This document shows positions 37,926 through 52,180 of a stretch of DNA of 64,000 nt, piece after piece. The notes beneath the pieces were generated by a model. That model did not search any database, was not told where the DNA came from, and worked only from the letters and a program-made list of their open reading frames with translations. The translations under genes were made by a program, and so were the position numbers. Position 1 is the stretch's first letter. Each line of letters starts with the position of its first letter. This DNA is from Gibbula magus (Eukaryota > Mollusca > Gastropoda > Trochida > Trochidae), in assembly GCA_936450465.1 (NCBI GenBank), contig OW388296.1, positions 37,910,023 to 37,974,022 on the forward strand, in the 5' to 3' direction.

Positions 37926-40900
37926 TTCACAATCTAGGAATCGACCCCTGTAGTCGTTAGATGAAATATCATAACCCTTCACAATCTAGGAATCGGCTCA
38001 TGTAGTCTGTTGATAAGACAGATAAAATATTTGAGAACCCTTCACAATCTAGGAATCGACCCCTGTAGTCGTTAGATGAAATATCATAACCCTTCACAAT
38101 CTAGGAATCGGCTCATGTAGTCTGTTGATAAGACAGATAAAATATTTGAGAACCCTTCACAATCTAGGAATCGACCCCTGTAGTCGTTAGATGAAATATC
38201 ATAACCCTTCACAATCTTGGAATCGACCCATGTAGTCTGTTGATAAGACAGAAAACTATTTGAAAACCCTTCACAATCTAGGAATCGACACATGTAGTCT
38301 ACTGGTAAGACAGAAAACTATTTGAGAACCCTTCACAATCTAGGAATCGACCCCTGTAGTCGTTAGATGAAATATCATAACCCTTTACAATCTAGGAATC
38401 GACACATGTAGTCTACTGGTAAGACAGACAACTATTTGAGAACCCTTCACAATCTAGGAATCGACCCCTGTAGTCGTTAGATGAAATATCATAACCCTTC
38501 ACAATCTAGGAATCGACCCATGTAGTCTGTTGATATGACAGAGAAAATATTTGAGAACCCTTCACAATCTACGAATCGACCCCTGTAGTCTGTTTATAAG
38601 ACAGAAAACTATTTGCGAACCCTTCACAATCTAGGAATCGACCTCTGTAGTCGTTAGATGAAATATCATAACCCTTCACAATCTAGGAATCGACCAATGT
38701 AGTCTATTGGTAAGATAGAAAACTATTTGAAAACCCTTCACAATCTAGGAATCGACCCCTGTAGTCGTTAGATGAAATATCATAACCCTTCACAATCTAG
38801 GAATCGACCCATGTATTCTGTTGATAAGACAGAACAACTATTGGAGAACCCTTCACAATCTAGGAATCGACCCCTGTAGTCGTTAGATGAAATATCATAA
38901 CCCTTCACAATCTAGGAATAGACACATGTAGTCTACTGGTAAGACAGAAAACTATTTGAGAACCCTTCACAATCTAGGAATCGACCCCTGTAGTCGTTAG
39001 ATGAAACATCATAACCCTTCACAATCTAGGAATCGGCTCATGTAGTCTGTTGATAAGACAGATAAAATATTTGAGAACCCTTCACAATCTAGGAATCGAC
39101 CCCTGTAGTCGTTAGATGAAATATCATAACCCTTCACAATCTTGGAATCGACCCATGTAGTCTGTTGATAAGACAGAAAACTATTTGAAAACCCTTCACA
39201 ATCTAGGAATCGACACATGTAGTCTACTGGTAAGACAGAAAACTAGTTGAGAACCCTTCACAATCTCGGAATCGACACATGTAGTCTACTGGTAAGACAG
39301 AAAACTATTTGAGAACCCTTCACAATCTAGGAATCGACCCCTGTAGTCGTTAGATGAAATATCATAACCTTTTACAATCTAGGAATCGACACATGTAGTC
39401 TACTGGTAAGACAGAAAACTATTTGAGAACCCTTCACAATCTAGGAATGGATCCCTGTAGTCGTTAGATGAAATATCATAACCCTTCACAATCTAGGAAT
39501 CGACTCATGTAGTCTGTTGATAAGACAGATAAAATATTTGAGAACCCTTCACAATCTAGGAATCGACCCCTGTAGTCGTTAGAAGAAATATCATAACCCC
39601 TCACAATCTAGGAATCGACCCATGTTGTCTGTTGATAAGACAGAAAACTATTTGAAAACCCTTCACAATCTAGGAATCGACCCCTGTAGTCGTTAGGTGA
39701 AATATCATAACCCTTCACAATCTAGGAATCGACACATGTAGTCTACTTGTAAGACAGAAAACTATTTGAGAACCCTTCACAATCTAGGAATCGACCCATG
39801 TAGTCTATTGGTAAGACAGAAAACTATTTGAGAACCCTTCACAATCTAGGAATCGACCCCTGTAGTCGTAGGATGAAATATCATAACCCTTCACAATCTA
39901 GGAATCGACACATGTAGTCTACTGGTAAGACAGAAAACTATTTGAGAACCCTTCACAATCTAGGAATCGACCCCTGTAGTCGTTTGATGAAATAACATAA
40001 CCCTTCACAATCTAGGAATCGACTCATGTATTCTGTTGATAAGACAGATAAAATATTTGAGAACCCTTCACAATCTAGGAATCGACCCCTGTAGTCGTTA
40101 GATGAAATATCATAACACATCACAATCTAGGAATCGACTCATGTAGTCTGTTGATAAGACAGATACAATATTTGAGAACCCTTCACAATCTAGGAATCGA
40201 CTTCTGTAGTCGTTTGATGAAAAATCATAACGCTTCACAATCTAGGAATCGACCAATGTAGTCTATTGGTAACACAGAAAACTATTTGAAAACCCTTCAC
40301 AATCTAGGAATCGACCCCTGTAGTCGTTAGATGAAATATCATAACCCTTCACAATCTAGGAATCGACCCATGTATTCTGTTGATAAGACAGAACAACTAT
40401 TGGAGAACCCTTCACAACCTAGGAATCGACCCCTGTAGTCGTTAGATGAAATATCATAACCCTTCACAATCTAGGAATCGACATATGTAGTCTACTGGTG
40501 AGACAGAAAACTATTTGAGAACCCTTCACAATCTAGTAATCGACCCCTGTAGTCGTTAGATGAAATAACATAACCCTTCACAATCTAGGAATCGACACAT
40601 GTAGTCTGTTGATAAGACAGATAAAATATTTGAGAACCCTTCACAATCTAGGAATCGACCCCTGTAGTCGTTAGATGAAATATCATAACCCTTCACAATC
40701 TAGGAATCGACTCATGTAGTCTGTTGATAAGACAGATACAATATTTGAGAACCCTTCACAATCTAGGAATCGACTTCTGTAGTCGTTAGATGAAATATCA
40801 TAACCCTTCACAATCTAGGAATCGACCCATGTTGTCTGTTGATAAGACAGAAAACTATTTGAGAACCCTTCACAATCTAGTAATCGACCCCTGTAGTCGT

Positions 40901-41032
40901 TAGATGAAATAACATAACCCTTCACAATCTAGGAATCGACACATGTAGTCTGTTGATAAGACAGATAAAATATTTGAGAACCCTTCACAATCTAGGAATC
41001 GACCCCTGTAGTCGTTAGATAAAATATCATAA
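37926..41032 (+). repeat. Satellite segment between the large copies, related to 28.0-29.7 kb
   Basis: From about 38,570 to 40,250 the order of subtypes follows 28,050-29,730: ccaatgtagtctattgg with gatag 28,173 to 38,691, cccatgttgtctg, aggtgaaat, cgtaggatg 29,348 to 39,867 and cataacgcttc. The offset varies between 10,518 and 10,633 by one dimer, so dimers were gained and lost. One GGATCC occurs at 39,449. From 40,250 to 41,030 a dimer series with ctagtaatcg and gaaataacat repeats once (40,534 and 40,879). Confidence 0.78.
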
Positions 41033-44000
41033 CCCTTCACAATCTAGGAATCGACTCATGTAGTCTGTTGATAAGACAGATAAAATATTTGAGAACCCTT
41101 CACAATCTAGGAATCGACTTCTGTAGTCGTTAGATGACATATCATAACCCTTCACAATCTAGGAATCGACCCATGTAGTCAGTTGATATGACAGAACAAA
41201 TATTTGAGAACCCTTCACAATCTAGGAATCGACCCATGTAGTCTTTTGATAAGATAGAAAACTATTTGAAAACCCTTCACAATCTAGGAATCGACCCCTG
41301 TAGTCGTTAGATGAAATATCATAACCCTTCACAATCTAGGAATCGACCCATGTAGTCTGTTGATATGACAGAGAAAATATTTGAGAACCCTTCACAATCT
41401 AGGAATCGACCCATGTAGTCTGTTGATAAGACAGAAAACTATTTGCGAACCCTTCACAATCTAGGAATCGACCTCTGTAGTCGTTAGATGAAATATCATA
41501 ACCCTTCACAATCTAGGAATCGACGAATGTAGTCTATTGGTAAGATAGAAAACTATTTGAAAACCCTTCACAATCTAGGAATCGACCCCTGTAGTCGTTA
41601 GATGAAATATCATAACCCTTCACAATCTAGGAATCGACCCATGTATTCTGTTGATAAGACAGAACAACTATTGGAGAACCCTTCACAATCTAGAAATCGA
41701 CTTCTGTAGTCGTTAGATGAAATATCATAACCCTTCACAATCTAGGAATCGACTCATGTAGTCTGTTGATAAGACAGATAAAATATTTGAGAACCCTTCA
41801 CAATCTAGGAATCGACTTCTGTAGTCGTTTGATGAAATATCATAACGCTTCACAATCTAGGAATCGACATATGTAGTCTATTGGTAAGACAGAAAACTAT
41901 TTGAGAACCCTTCACAATCTAGGAATCGACCCCTGTAGTCGTTAGATGAAATATCATAACCCTTCACAATCTAGGAATCGACCCATGTAGTCAGTTGATA
42001 TGACAGAACAAATATTTGAGAACCCTTCACAATCTAGGAATCGACCCATGTAGTCTTTTGATAAGATAGAAAACTATTTGAAAACCCTTCACAATCTAGG
42101 AATCGACCCCTGTAGTCGTTAGATGAAATATCATAACCCTTCACAATCTAGGAATCGACCCATGTGGTCTGTTGATATGACAGAGAAAATATTTGAGAAC
42201 CCTTCACAATCTAGGAATCGACCAATGTAGTCTATTGGTAACACAGAAAACTATTTGAAAACCCTTCACAATCTAGGAATCGACCCCTGTAGTCGTTAGA
42301 TGAAATATCATAACCCTTCACAATCTAGGAATCGACCCATGTATTCTGTTGATAAGACAGAACAACTATTGGAGAACCCTTCACAACCTAGGAATCGACC
42401 CCTGTAGTCGTTAGATGAAATATCATAACCCTTCACAATCTAGGAATCGACATATGTAGTCTACTGGTGAGACTGAAAACTATTTGAGAACCCTTCACAA
42501 TCTAGGAATCGACCCCTGTAGTCGTTAGATGAAATATCATAACCCTTCACAATCTAGGAATCGACTGATGTAGTCTATTGATAAGACAGATAAAATATTT
42601 GAGAACCCTTCACAATCTAGGAATCGACCCCTGTAGTCGTTAGATGAAATATCATAACTCTTCACAATGTAGGAATCGACCTATGTATTCTGTTGATAAG
42701 ACAGAACAACTATTGGAGAACCCTTCACAATCTAGGAATCGACTTCTGTAGTCGTTAGATCAAATATCATAACCCTTCACAATCTAGGAATCGACACATG
42801 TAGTCTACTGGTAAGACAGAAAACTATTTGAGAACCCTTCACAATCTAGGAATCGACCCCTGTAGTCGTTAGATGAAATATCATAACCCTTCACAATCTA
42901 GGAATCGGCTCATGTAGTCTGTTGATAAGACAGATAAAATATTTGAGAACCCTTCACAATCTAGGAATTGACCCCTGTAGTCGTTAGATGAAATATCATA
43001 ACCCTTCACAATCTTGGAATCGACCCATGTAGTCTGTTGATCAGACAGAAAACTATTTGAAAACCCTTCACAATCTAGGAATCGACACATGTTGTCTACT
43101 GGTAAGACAGAAAACTATTTGAGAACCCTTCACAATCTCGGAATCGACACATGTAGTCTACTGGTAAGACAGAAAACTATTTGAGAACCCTTCACAATCT
43201 AGGAATCGAACCCTGTAGTCGTTAGATGAAATATCATAACCCTTCACAATCTAGGAATCGACACATGTAGTCAGTAGGTAAGACAGAAAACTATTTGAGA
43301 ACCCTTCACAATCTAGGAATCGACCCCTGTAGTCGTTAGATGAAATATCATAACCCTTCACAATCTAGGAATCGACTCATGTAGTCTGTTGATAAGACAG
43401 AAAAAATATTTGAGAACCCTTCACAATCTAGGAATCGACCCATGTAGTCTTTTGATAAGATAGAAAACTATTTGAAAACCCTTCACAATCTAGGAATCGA
43501 CCCCTGTAGTCGTTAGATGAAATATCATAACCCTTCACAATCTAGGAATCGACCTATGTAGTCTGTTGATTTGACAGAGAAAATATTTGAGAACCCTTCA
43601 CAATCTAGGAATCGACCAATGTAGTCTATTGGTAAGACAGAAAACTATTTGAAAACCCTTCACAATCTAGGAATCGACCCCTGTAGTCGTTAGATGAAAT
43701 ATCATAACCCTTCACAATCTAGGAATCGACACATGTATTCTGTTGATAAGACAGAACAACTATTGGAGAACCCTTCACAACCTAGGAATCGACCCCTGTA
43801 GTCGTTAGATGAAATATCATAACCGTCACAATCTAGGAATCGACACATGTAGTCTACTGGTGAGACAGAAAACTATTTGAGAACCCTTCACAATCTAGGA
43901 ATCGACCCCTGTAGTCGTTAGATGAAATATCATAACCCTTCACAATCTAGGAATCGACTCATGTAGTCTATTGATGAGACAGATAACATATTTGAGAACC

Positions 44001-45550
44001 CTTCACAATCTAGGAATCGACCCCTGTAGTCGTTAGATGAAATATCATAACTCTTCACAATCTAGGAATCGACCTATGTATTCTGTTGATAAGACAGAAC
44101 AACTATTGGAGAACCCTTCACAATCTAGGAATCGACTTCTGTAGTCGTTAGATGAAATATCATAACCCTTCACAATCTAGGAATCGACACATGTAGTCTA
44201 CTGGTAAGACAGAAAACTATTTGAGAACCCTTCACAATCTAGGAATCGACCCCTGTAGTCGTTAGATGAAATATCATAACCCTTCACAATCTAGGAATCG
44301 GCTCATGTAGTCTGTTGATAAGACAGATACAATATTTGAGAACCCTTCACAATCTAGGAATTGACCCCTGTAGTCGTTAGATGAAACATCATAACCCTTC
44401 ACAATCTAGGAATCGACCCATGTAGTCTGTTGATCAGACAGAAAACTATTTGAAAACCCTTCAAAATCTAGGAATCGACCCCTGTAGTCGTTAGATGAAA
44501 TATCATAACCCTTCACAATCTAGGAATCGACTCATGTAGTCTGTTGATAAGACAGAACAAATATTTGAGAACCCTTCACAATCTAGGAATCGACCCCTGT
44601 AGTCGTTAGATGAAATATCATAACCCTTCACAATCTAGGAATCGACTCATGTATTCTGTTGATAAGACAGAACAACTATTGGAGAACCCTTCACAATCTA
44701 GGAATCGATTCTGTAGTCGTTAGATGAAATATCATAACCCTTCACAATCTAGGAATCGACACATGTAGCCTACTGGTAAGACAGAAAACTATTTGAGAAC
44801 CCTTCATAATCTAGGAATCGACCCCTGTAGTCGTTAGATGAAATATCATAACCCTTCACAATCTAGGAATCGACTCATGTAGTCTGTTGATAAGACAGAT
44901 AAAATATTTGAGAACCCTTCACAATCTAGGAATCGACTTCTGTAGTCGTTTGATGAAATATCATAACCCTTCACAATCTAGGAATCGACACATGTAGTCT
45001 ATTGGTAAGACAGAAAACTATTTGAGAACCCTTCACAATCTAGGAATCGACCCCTGTAGTCGTTGGATGAAATATCATAACCCTTCACAATCTAGGAATC
45101 GACTCATGTAGTCTATTGATGACAGATAAAATATTTGAGAACCCTTCACAATCTAGGAATCGACCCCTGTAGTCGTTAGATGAAATATCATAACTCTTCA
45201 CAATCTAGGAATCGACCTATGTATTCTGTTGATAAGACAGAACAACTATTGGAGAACCCTTCACAATCTAGGAATCGACCCTTGTAGTCGTTAGATGAAA
45301 TATCATAACCCTTCACAATCTAGGAATCGGCTCATGTAGTCTGTTGATAAGACAGATAAAATAATTGAGAACCCTTCACAATCTAGGAATTGACCCCTGT
45401 AGTCGTTAGATGAAATATCATAACCCTTCACAATCTTGGAATCGACCCATGTAGTCTGTTGATCAGACAGAAAAATATTTGAAAACCCTTCACAATCTAG
45501 GAATCGACACATGTAGTCTACTGGTAAGACAGAAAATTATTTGAGAACCC
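41033..45550 (+). repeat. Large segmental duplication within the satellite, right copy (about 4.5 kb)
   Basis: Right copy of 33,175-37,925. It shares unusual alleles in the same order: tcgacgaatg, ctagaaatcg, cataacgcttc, catgtggtctg, gagactgaaaac, cgactgatg, acaatgtagg, gatcaaatatc, tagtcagtagg, ttgatttgacag, gataacatattt and cgattctg (36,851 to 44,705). It lacks the 229-bp, two-dimer stretch at the equivalent of 37,190-37,420. That stretch is present further on, near 45,960-46,230. Confidence 0.88.
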
Positions 45551-46840
45551 TTCACAATCTCGGAATCGACACATGTAGTCTACTGGTAAGACAGAAAACT
45601 ATTTGAGAACCCTTCACAATCTAGGAATCGACCCCAGTAGTCGTTAGATGAAATATCATAACCCTTCACAATCTAGGAATCGACACATGTAGCCTACTGG
45701 TAAGACAGAAAACTATTTGAGAACCCTTCATAATCTAGGAATCGACCCCTGTAGTCGTTAGATGAAATATCATAACCCTTCACAATCTAGGAATCGACTC
45801 ATGTAGTCTGTTGATAAGACAGATAACATATTTGAGAACCCTTCACAATCTAGGAATCGACTTCTGTAGTCGTTTGATGAAATATCATAACCCTTCACAA
45901 TCTAGGAATCGACACATGTAGTCTATTGGTAAGACAGAAAACTATTTGAGAACCCTTCACAATCTCGGAATCGATTTCTGTAGTCGTTAGATGAAATATC
46001 ATAACCCTTCACAATCTAGGAATAGACACATGTAGTCTATTGGTAAGACAGAAAAACTAGTTGAGAACCCTTCACAACCTAGGAATCGACCCCTGTAGTC
46101 GTTAGATGAAATATCATAACCCTTCACAATCTAGGAATCGACACATGTAGTCTACTGGTAAGACAGAAAACTATTTGAGAACCCTTCACAATCTAGGAAT
46201 CGACCCCTGTAGTCGTTGGATGAAATATCATAACCCTTCACAATCTAGGAATCGACTCATGTAGTCTATTGATCACAGATAACATATTTGAGAACCCTTC
46301 ACAATCTAGGAATCGACCCCTGTAGTCGTTAGATGAAATATCATAACTCTTCACAATCTAGGAATCGACCTATGTATTCTGTTGATAAGACAGAACAACT
46401 ATTGGAGAACCCTTCACAATCTAGGAATCGACCCTTGTAGTCGTTAGATGAAATATCATAACCCTTCACAATCTAGGAATCGGCTCATGTAGTCTGTTGA
46501 TAAGACAGATAAAATAATTGAGAACCCTTCACAATCTAGGAATTGACCCCTGTAGTCGTTAGATGAAATATCATAACCCTTCACAATCTTGGAATCGACC
46601 CATGTAGTCTGTTGATCAGACAGAAAACTATTTGAAAACCCTTCACAATCTAGGAATCGACACATGTAGTCTACTGGTAAGACAGAAAATTATTTGAGAA
46701 CCCTTCACAATCTCGGAATCGACACATGTAGTCTACTGGTAAGACAGAAAACTATTTGAGAACCCTTCACAATCTAGGAATCGACCCCAGTAGTCGTTAG
46801 ATGAAATATCATAACCCTTCACAATTTAGGAATCGACTCA
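45551..46840 (+). repeat. Partial extra copy of the 36.9-37.9 kb block
   Basis: tagcctac (36,912; 44,766) occurs again at 45,690, and the cggctcatg with gataaaataattg block (37,678; 45,303) occurs again near 46,456. Distances from the previous copy are 924 bp before and 1,153 bp after the 229-bp stretch that the previous copy lacks. This copy keeps that stretch, so it aligns with 36,912-37,920 at a constant 8,778 bp and was not copied from its immediate neighbour as it now stands. Confidence 0.8.
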
Positions 46841-49629
46841 TGTATTCTGTTGGTAAGACAGAACAACTATTGGAGAACCCTTCACAATCTAGGAATCGAC
46901 TTCTGTAGTCGTTAGATGAAATATCATAACCCTTCACAATCTAGGAATCGACACATGTAGTCTACTGGTAAGACAGAAAACTATTTGAGAACCCTTCACA
47001 ATCTAGGAATTGACCCCTGTTGTCGTTAGATGAAATATCATAACCCTTCACAATCTAGGAATCGACTCATGTAGTCTGTTGATAAGACAGAAAAAATATT
47101 TGAGAACCCTTCACAATCTAGGAATCGACCCCTGTAGTCGTTAGATGAAATATCATAACCCTTCACAATCTAGGAATCGACTCATGTATTCTGTTGGTAA
47201 AACAGAACAACTATTGGAGAACCCTTCACAATCTAGGAATCGACTTCTGTAGTCGTTAGATGAAATATCATAACCCTTCACAATCTAGGAATCGACACAT
47301 GTAGTCTACTGGTAAGACAGAAAACTATTTGAGAACGCTTCACAATCTAGGAATCGACCCCTGTAGTCGTTAGATGAAATATCATAACCCTTCACAATCT
47401 AGGAATCGACTCATGTAGTCTGTTGATAAGATAGATAAAATATTTGAGAACCCTTCACAATCTAGGAATCGACTTCTGTAGTCGTTAGATGAAATATCAT
47501 AACCCTTCACAATCTAGGAATCGACACATGTAGTCTACTGGTAAGACAGAAAACTATTTGAGAACGCTTCACAATCTAGGAATCGACCCCTGTAGTCGTT
47601 AGATGAAATATCATAACCCTTCACAATCTAGGAATCGACTCATGTAGTCTGTTGATAAGACAGAACAAATATTTGAGAACCCTTCACAATCTAGGAATCG
47701 ACCCCTGTAGTCGTTAGATGAAATATCATAACCCTTCACAATCTAGGAATCGACTCATGTATTCTGTTGGTAAGACAGAACAACTATTGGAGAACCCTTC
47801 ATAATCTAGGAATCGACTTCTGTAGTCGTTAGATGAAATATCATAACCCTTCACAATCTAGGAATCGACACATGTAGTCTATTGGTAAGACAGAAAACTA
47901 TTTGAGAACCCTTCACAATCTAGGAATCGACCCCTGTAGTCGTTAGATGAAATATCATAACCCTTCACAATCTAGGAATCGACCCATGTAGTCTGTTGAT
48001 AAGACAGATAAAATATTTGAGAACCCTTCACAATCTAGGAATCGACTTCTGTAGTCGTTTGATGAAATATCATAACCCTTCACAATCTAGGAATCGACAC
48101 ATGTAGTCTATTGGTAAGACAGAAAAACTAGTTGAGAACCCTTCACAACCTAGGAATCGACCCCTGTAGTCGTTAGATGAAATATCATAACCCTTCACAA
48201 TCTAGGAATCGACACATGTAGTCTACTGGTAAGACAGAACAAATATTTGAGAACCCTTCACAATCTAGGAATCGACCCCTGTAGTCGTTAGATGAAATAT
48301 CATAACCCTTCACAATCTTGGAATCGACCCATGTAGTCTGTTGATCAGACAGAAAACTATTTGAAAACCCTTCACAATCTAGGAATCGACACATGTAGTC
48401 TACTGGTAAGACAGAAAACTATTTGAGAACCCTTCACAATCTAGGAATCGACCCCTGTAGTCGTTAGATGAAATATCATAACCCTTCACAATCTAGGAAT
48501 CGACTCATGTAGTCTGTTGATAAGACAGATAAAATATTTGAGAACCCTTCACAATCTAGGAATCGACTTCTGTAGTCGTTTGATGAAATATCATAACCCT
48601 TCACAATCTAGGAATCGACACATGTAGTCTATTGGTAAGACAGAAAACTATTTGAGAACGCTTCACAATCTAGGAATCGACCCCTGTAGTCGTTAGATGA
48701 AATATCATAACCCTTCACAATCTAGGAATCGACTCATGTAGTCTGTTGATAAGACAGAACAAATATTTGAGAACCCTTCACAATCTAGGAATCGACCCCT
48801 GTAGTCGTTAGATGAAATATCATAACCCTTCACAATCTAGGAATCGACTCATGTATTCTGTTGGTAAGACAGAACAACTATTGGAGAACCCTTCATAATC
48901 TAGGAATCGACTTCTGTAGTCGTTAGATGAAATATCATAACCCTTCACAATCTAGGAATCGACACATGTAGTCTACTGGTAAGACAGAAAACTATTTGAG
49001 AACCCTTCACAATCTAGGAATCGACCCCTGTAGTCGTTAGATGAAATATCATAACCCTTCACAATCTAGGAATCGACTCATGTAGTCTGTTGATAAGACA
49101 GATAAAATATTTGAGAACCCTTCACAATCTAGGAATCGACTTCTGTAGTCGTTTGATGAAATATCATAACCCTTCACAATCTAGGAATCGACACATGTAG
49201 TCTATTGGTAAGACAGAAAAACTAGTTGAGAACCCTTCACAACCTAGGAATCGACCCCTGTAGTCGTTAGATGAAATATCATAACCCTTCACAATCTAGG
49301 AATCGACACATGTAGTCTACTGGTAAGACAGAACAAATATTTGAGAACCCTTCACAATCTAGGAATCGACCCCTGTAGTCGTTAGATGAAATATCATAAC
49401 CCTTCACAATCTTGGAATCGACCCATGTAGTCTGTTGATCAGACAGAAAACTATTTGAAAACCCTTCACAATCTAGGAATCGACACATGTAGTCTACTGG
49501 TAAGACAGAAAACTATTTGAGAACCCTTCACAATCTAGGAATCGACCCCTGTAGTCGTTAGATGAAATATCATAACCCTTCACAATCTAGGAATCGACTC
49601 ATGTAGTCTGTTGATAAGACAGATAAAAT
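46841..49629 (+). repeat. Tandem duplications of 1,094 and 521 bp
   Basis: cttcataatctagg with its B3 neighbour occurs at 47,801 and 48,895 (1,094 bp), and the block ending with a gatcagacag B monomer occurs near 48,345 and 49,439 (1,094 bp), and again near 49,960 (521 bp further). Typical members are B4-A pairs with aacctagg, a B with gaacaaatatttgag after tactggtaag, and gaacgcttc. Internal B3 monomers here have gttggtaag. Confidence 0.8.
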
Positions 49630-51369
49630 ATTTGAGAACCCTTCACAATCTAGGAATCGACTTCTGTAGTCGTTTGATGAAATATCATAACCCTTCACAA
49701 TCTAGGAATCGACACATGTAGTCTATTGGTAAGACAGAAAAACTAGTTGAGAACCCTTCACAACCTAGGAATCGACCCCTGTAGTCGTTAGATGAAATAT
49801 CATAACCCTTCACAATCTAGGAATCGACACATGTAATCTACTGGTAAGACAGAACAAATATTTGAGAACCCTTCACAATCTAGGAATCGACCCCTGTAGT
49901 CGTTAGATGAAATATCATAACCCTTCACAATCTTGGAATCGACCCATGTAGTCTGTTGATCAGACAGAAAACTATTTGAAAACCCTTCACAATCTAGGAA
50001 TCGACACATGTAGCCTACTGGTAAGACAGAAAACTATTTGAGAACCCTTCACAATCTCGGAATCGACACATGTAGTCTACTGGTAAGACAGAAAACTATT
50101 TGAGAACCCTTCACAATCTAGGAATCGACCCCTGTAGTCGTTAGATGAAATATCATAACCCTTCACAATCTAGGAATCGACACATGTAGTCTACTGGTAA
50201 GACAGAAAACTATTTGAGAACCCTTCACAATCTAGGAATCGACCCATGTAGTCGTTTGATGAAATATCATAACCCTTCACAATCTAGGAATCGACTCATG
50301 TAGTCTGTTGATAAGACAGAACAACTATTGGAGAACCCTTCACAATCTAGGAATCGACTTCTGTAGTCGTTAGATGAAATATCATAACCCTTCACAATCT
50401 AGGAATCGACACATGTAGTCTACTGGTAAGACAGAAAACTATTTGAGAACGCTTCACAATCTAGGAATCGACCCCTGTAGTCGTTAGATGAAATATCATA
50501 ACCCTTCACAATCTAGGAATCGACTCATGTAGTCTTTTGATAAGACAGAAAACTATTTGAGAACCCTTCACAATCTAGGAATCGACCCCTGTAGTCGTTA
50601 GATGAAATATCATAACCCTTCACAATCTAGGAATCGACTCATGTAGTCTGTTGATAAGACAGATAACATATTTGAGAACCCTTCACAATCTAGGAATCGA
50701 CTTCTGTAGTCGTTTGATGAAATATCATAACCCTTCACAATCTAGGAATCGACACATGTAGTCTATTGGTAAGACAGAAAAACTAGTTGAGAACCCTTCA
50801 CAATCTAGGAATCGACCCCTGTAGTCGTTAGATGAAATATCATAACCCTTCACAATCTAGGAATCGACACATGTAGTCTACTGGTAAGACAGAACAAATA
50901 TTTGAGAACCCTTCACAATCTAGGAATCGACCCCTGTAGTCGTTAGATGAAATATCATAACCCTTCACAATCTAGGAATCGACTCATGTATTCTGTTGGT
51001 AAGACAGAACAACTATTGGAGAACCCTTCACAATCTAGGAATCGACTTCTGTAGTCGTTAGATGAAATATCATAACCCTTCACAATCTAGGAATCGACAC
51101 ATGTAGTCTACTGGTAAGACAGAAAACTATTTGAGAACGCTTCACAATCTAGGAATCGACCCCTGTAGTCGTTAGATGAAATATCATAACCCTTCACAAT
51201 CTAGGAATCGACTCATGTAGTCTTTTGATAAGACAGATAAAATATTTGAGAACCCTTCACAATCTAGGAATCGACTTCTGTAGTCGTTTGATGAAATATC
51301 ATAACCCTTCACAATCTAGGAATCGACACATGTAGTCTATTGGTAAGACAGAAAACTATTTGAGAACCC
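49630..51369 (+). repeat. Block duplicated at 4,402-bp offset, left copy (first part)
   Basis: Matches 54,032 onward at a constant 4,402 bp: the B4 aactag at 49,741 and 54,143, and catgtaatctactgg (a rare allele) near 49,832 and 54,234. The copied region continues through the 811-bp unit below to about 52,130 (tagtctttt 52,091 to 56,493). Confidence 0.85.
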
Positions 51370-52180
51370 TTCACAATCTAGGAATCGGCTCATGTAGTCT
51401 GTTGATAAGACAGATAAAATATTTGAGAACCCTTCACAATCTAGGAATTGATCCCTGTAGTCGTTAGATGAAATATCATAACCCTTCACAATCTTGGAAT
51501 CGACCCATGTAGTCTGTTGATCAGACAGAAAACGATTTGAAAACCCTTCACAATCTAGGAATCGACACATGTAGTCTACTGGTAAGACAGAAAACTATTT
51601 GAGAACCCTTCACAATCTCGGAATCGACACATGTAGTCTACTGGTAAGACAGAAAACTATTTGAGAACCCTTCACAATCTAGGAATCGACCCCTGTAGTC
51701 GTTAGATGAAATATCATAACCCTTCACAATCTAGGAATCGACACATGTAGTCTACTGGTAAGACAGAAAACTATTTGAGAACCCTTCACAATCTAGGAAT
51801 CGACCCATGTAGTCGTTTGATGAAATATCATAACCCTTCACAATCTAGGAATCGACTCATGTAGTCTGTTGATAAGACAGAACAACTATTTGAGAACCCT
51901 TCACAATCTAGGAATCGACTTCTGTAGTCGTTAGATGAAATATCATAACCCTTCACAATCTAGGAATCGACACATGTAGTCTACTGGTAAGACAGAAAAC
52001 TATTTGAGAACGCTTCACAATCTAGGAATCGACCCCTGTAGTCGTTAGATGAAATATCATAACCCTTCACAATCTAGGAATCGACTCATGTAGTCTTTTG
52101 ATAAGACAGATAAAATATTTGAGAACCCTTCACAATCTAGGAATCGACTTCTGTAGTCGTTTGATGAAATATCATAACCC
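51370..52180 (+). repeat. 811-bp tandem duplication, left copy
   Basis: Direct tandem duplication with a period of 811 bp: aaaacgatttg 51,531 to 52,342, and tagtcttttgataag 52,091 to 52,902. The copies abut near 52,180 without extra bases. The block contains a cggctcatg (or cgactcatg) B2, an aattgatccc A monomer, the cttgg and gatcagacag B monomer, and a B-B-B run. The related block at 55,739-56,550 has only one copy, so this duplication came after the 4,402-bp one, or one copy was lost there. Confidence 0.85.
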
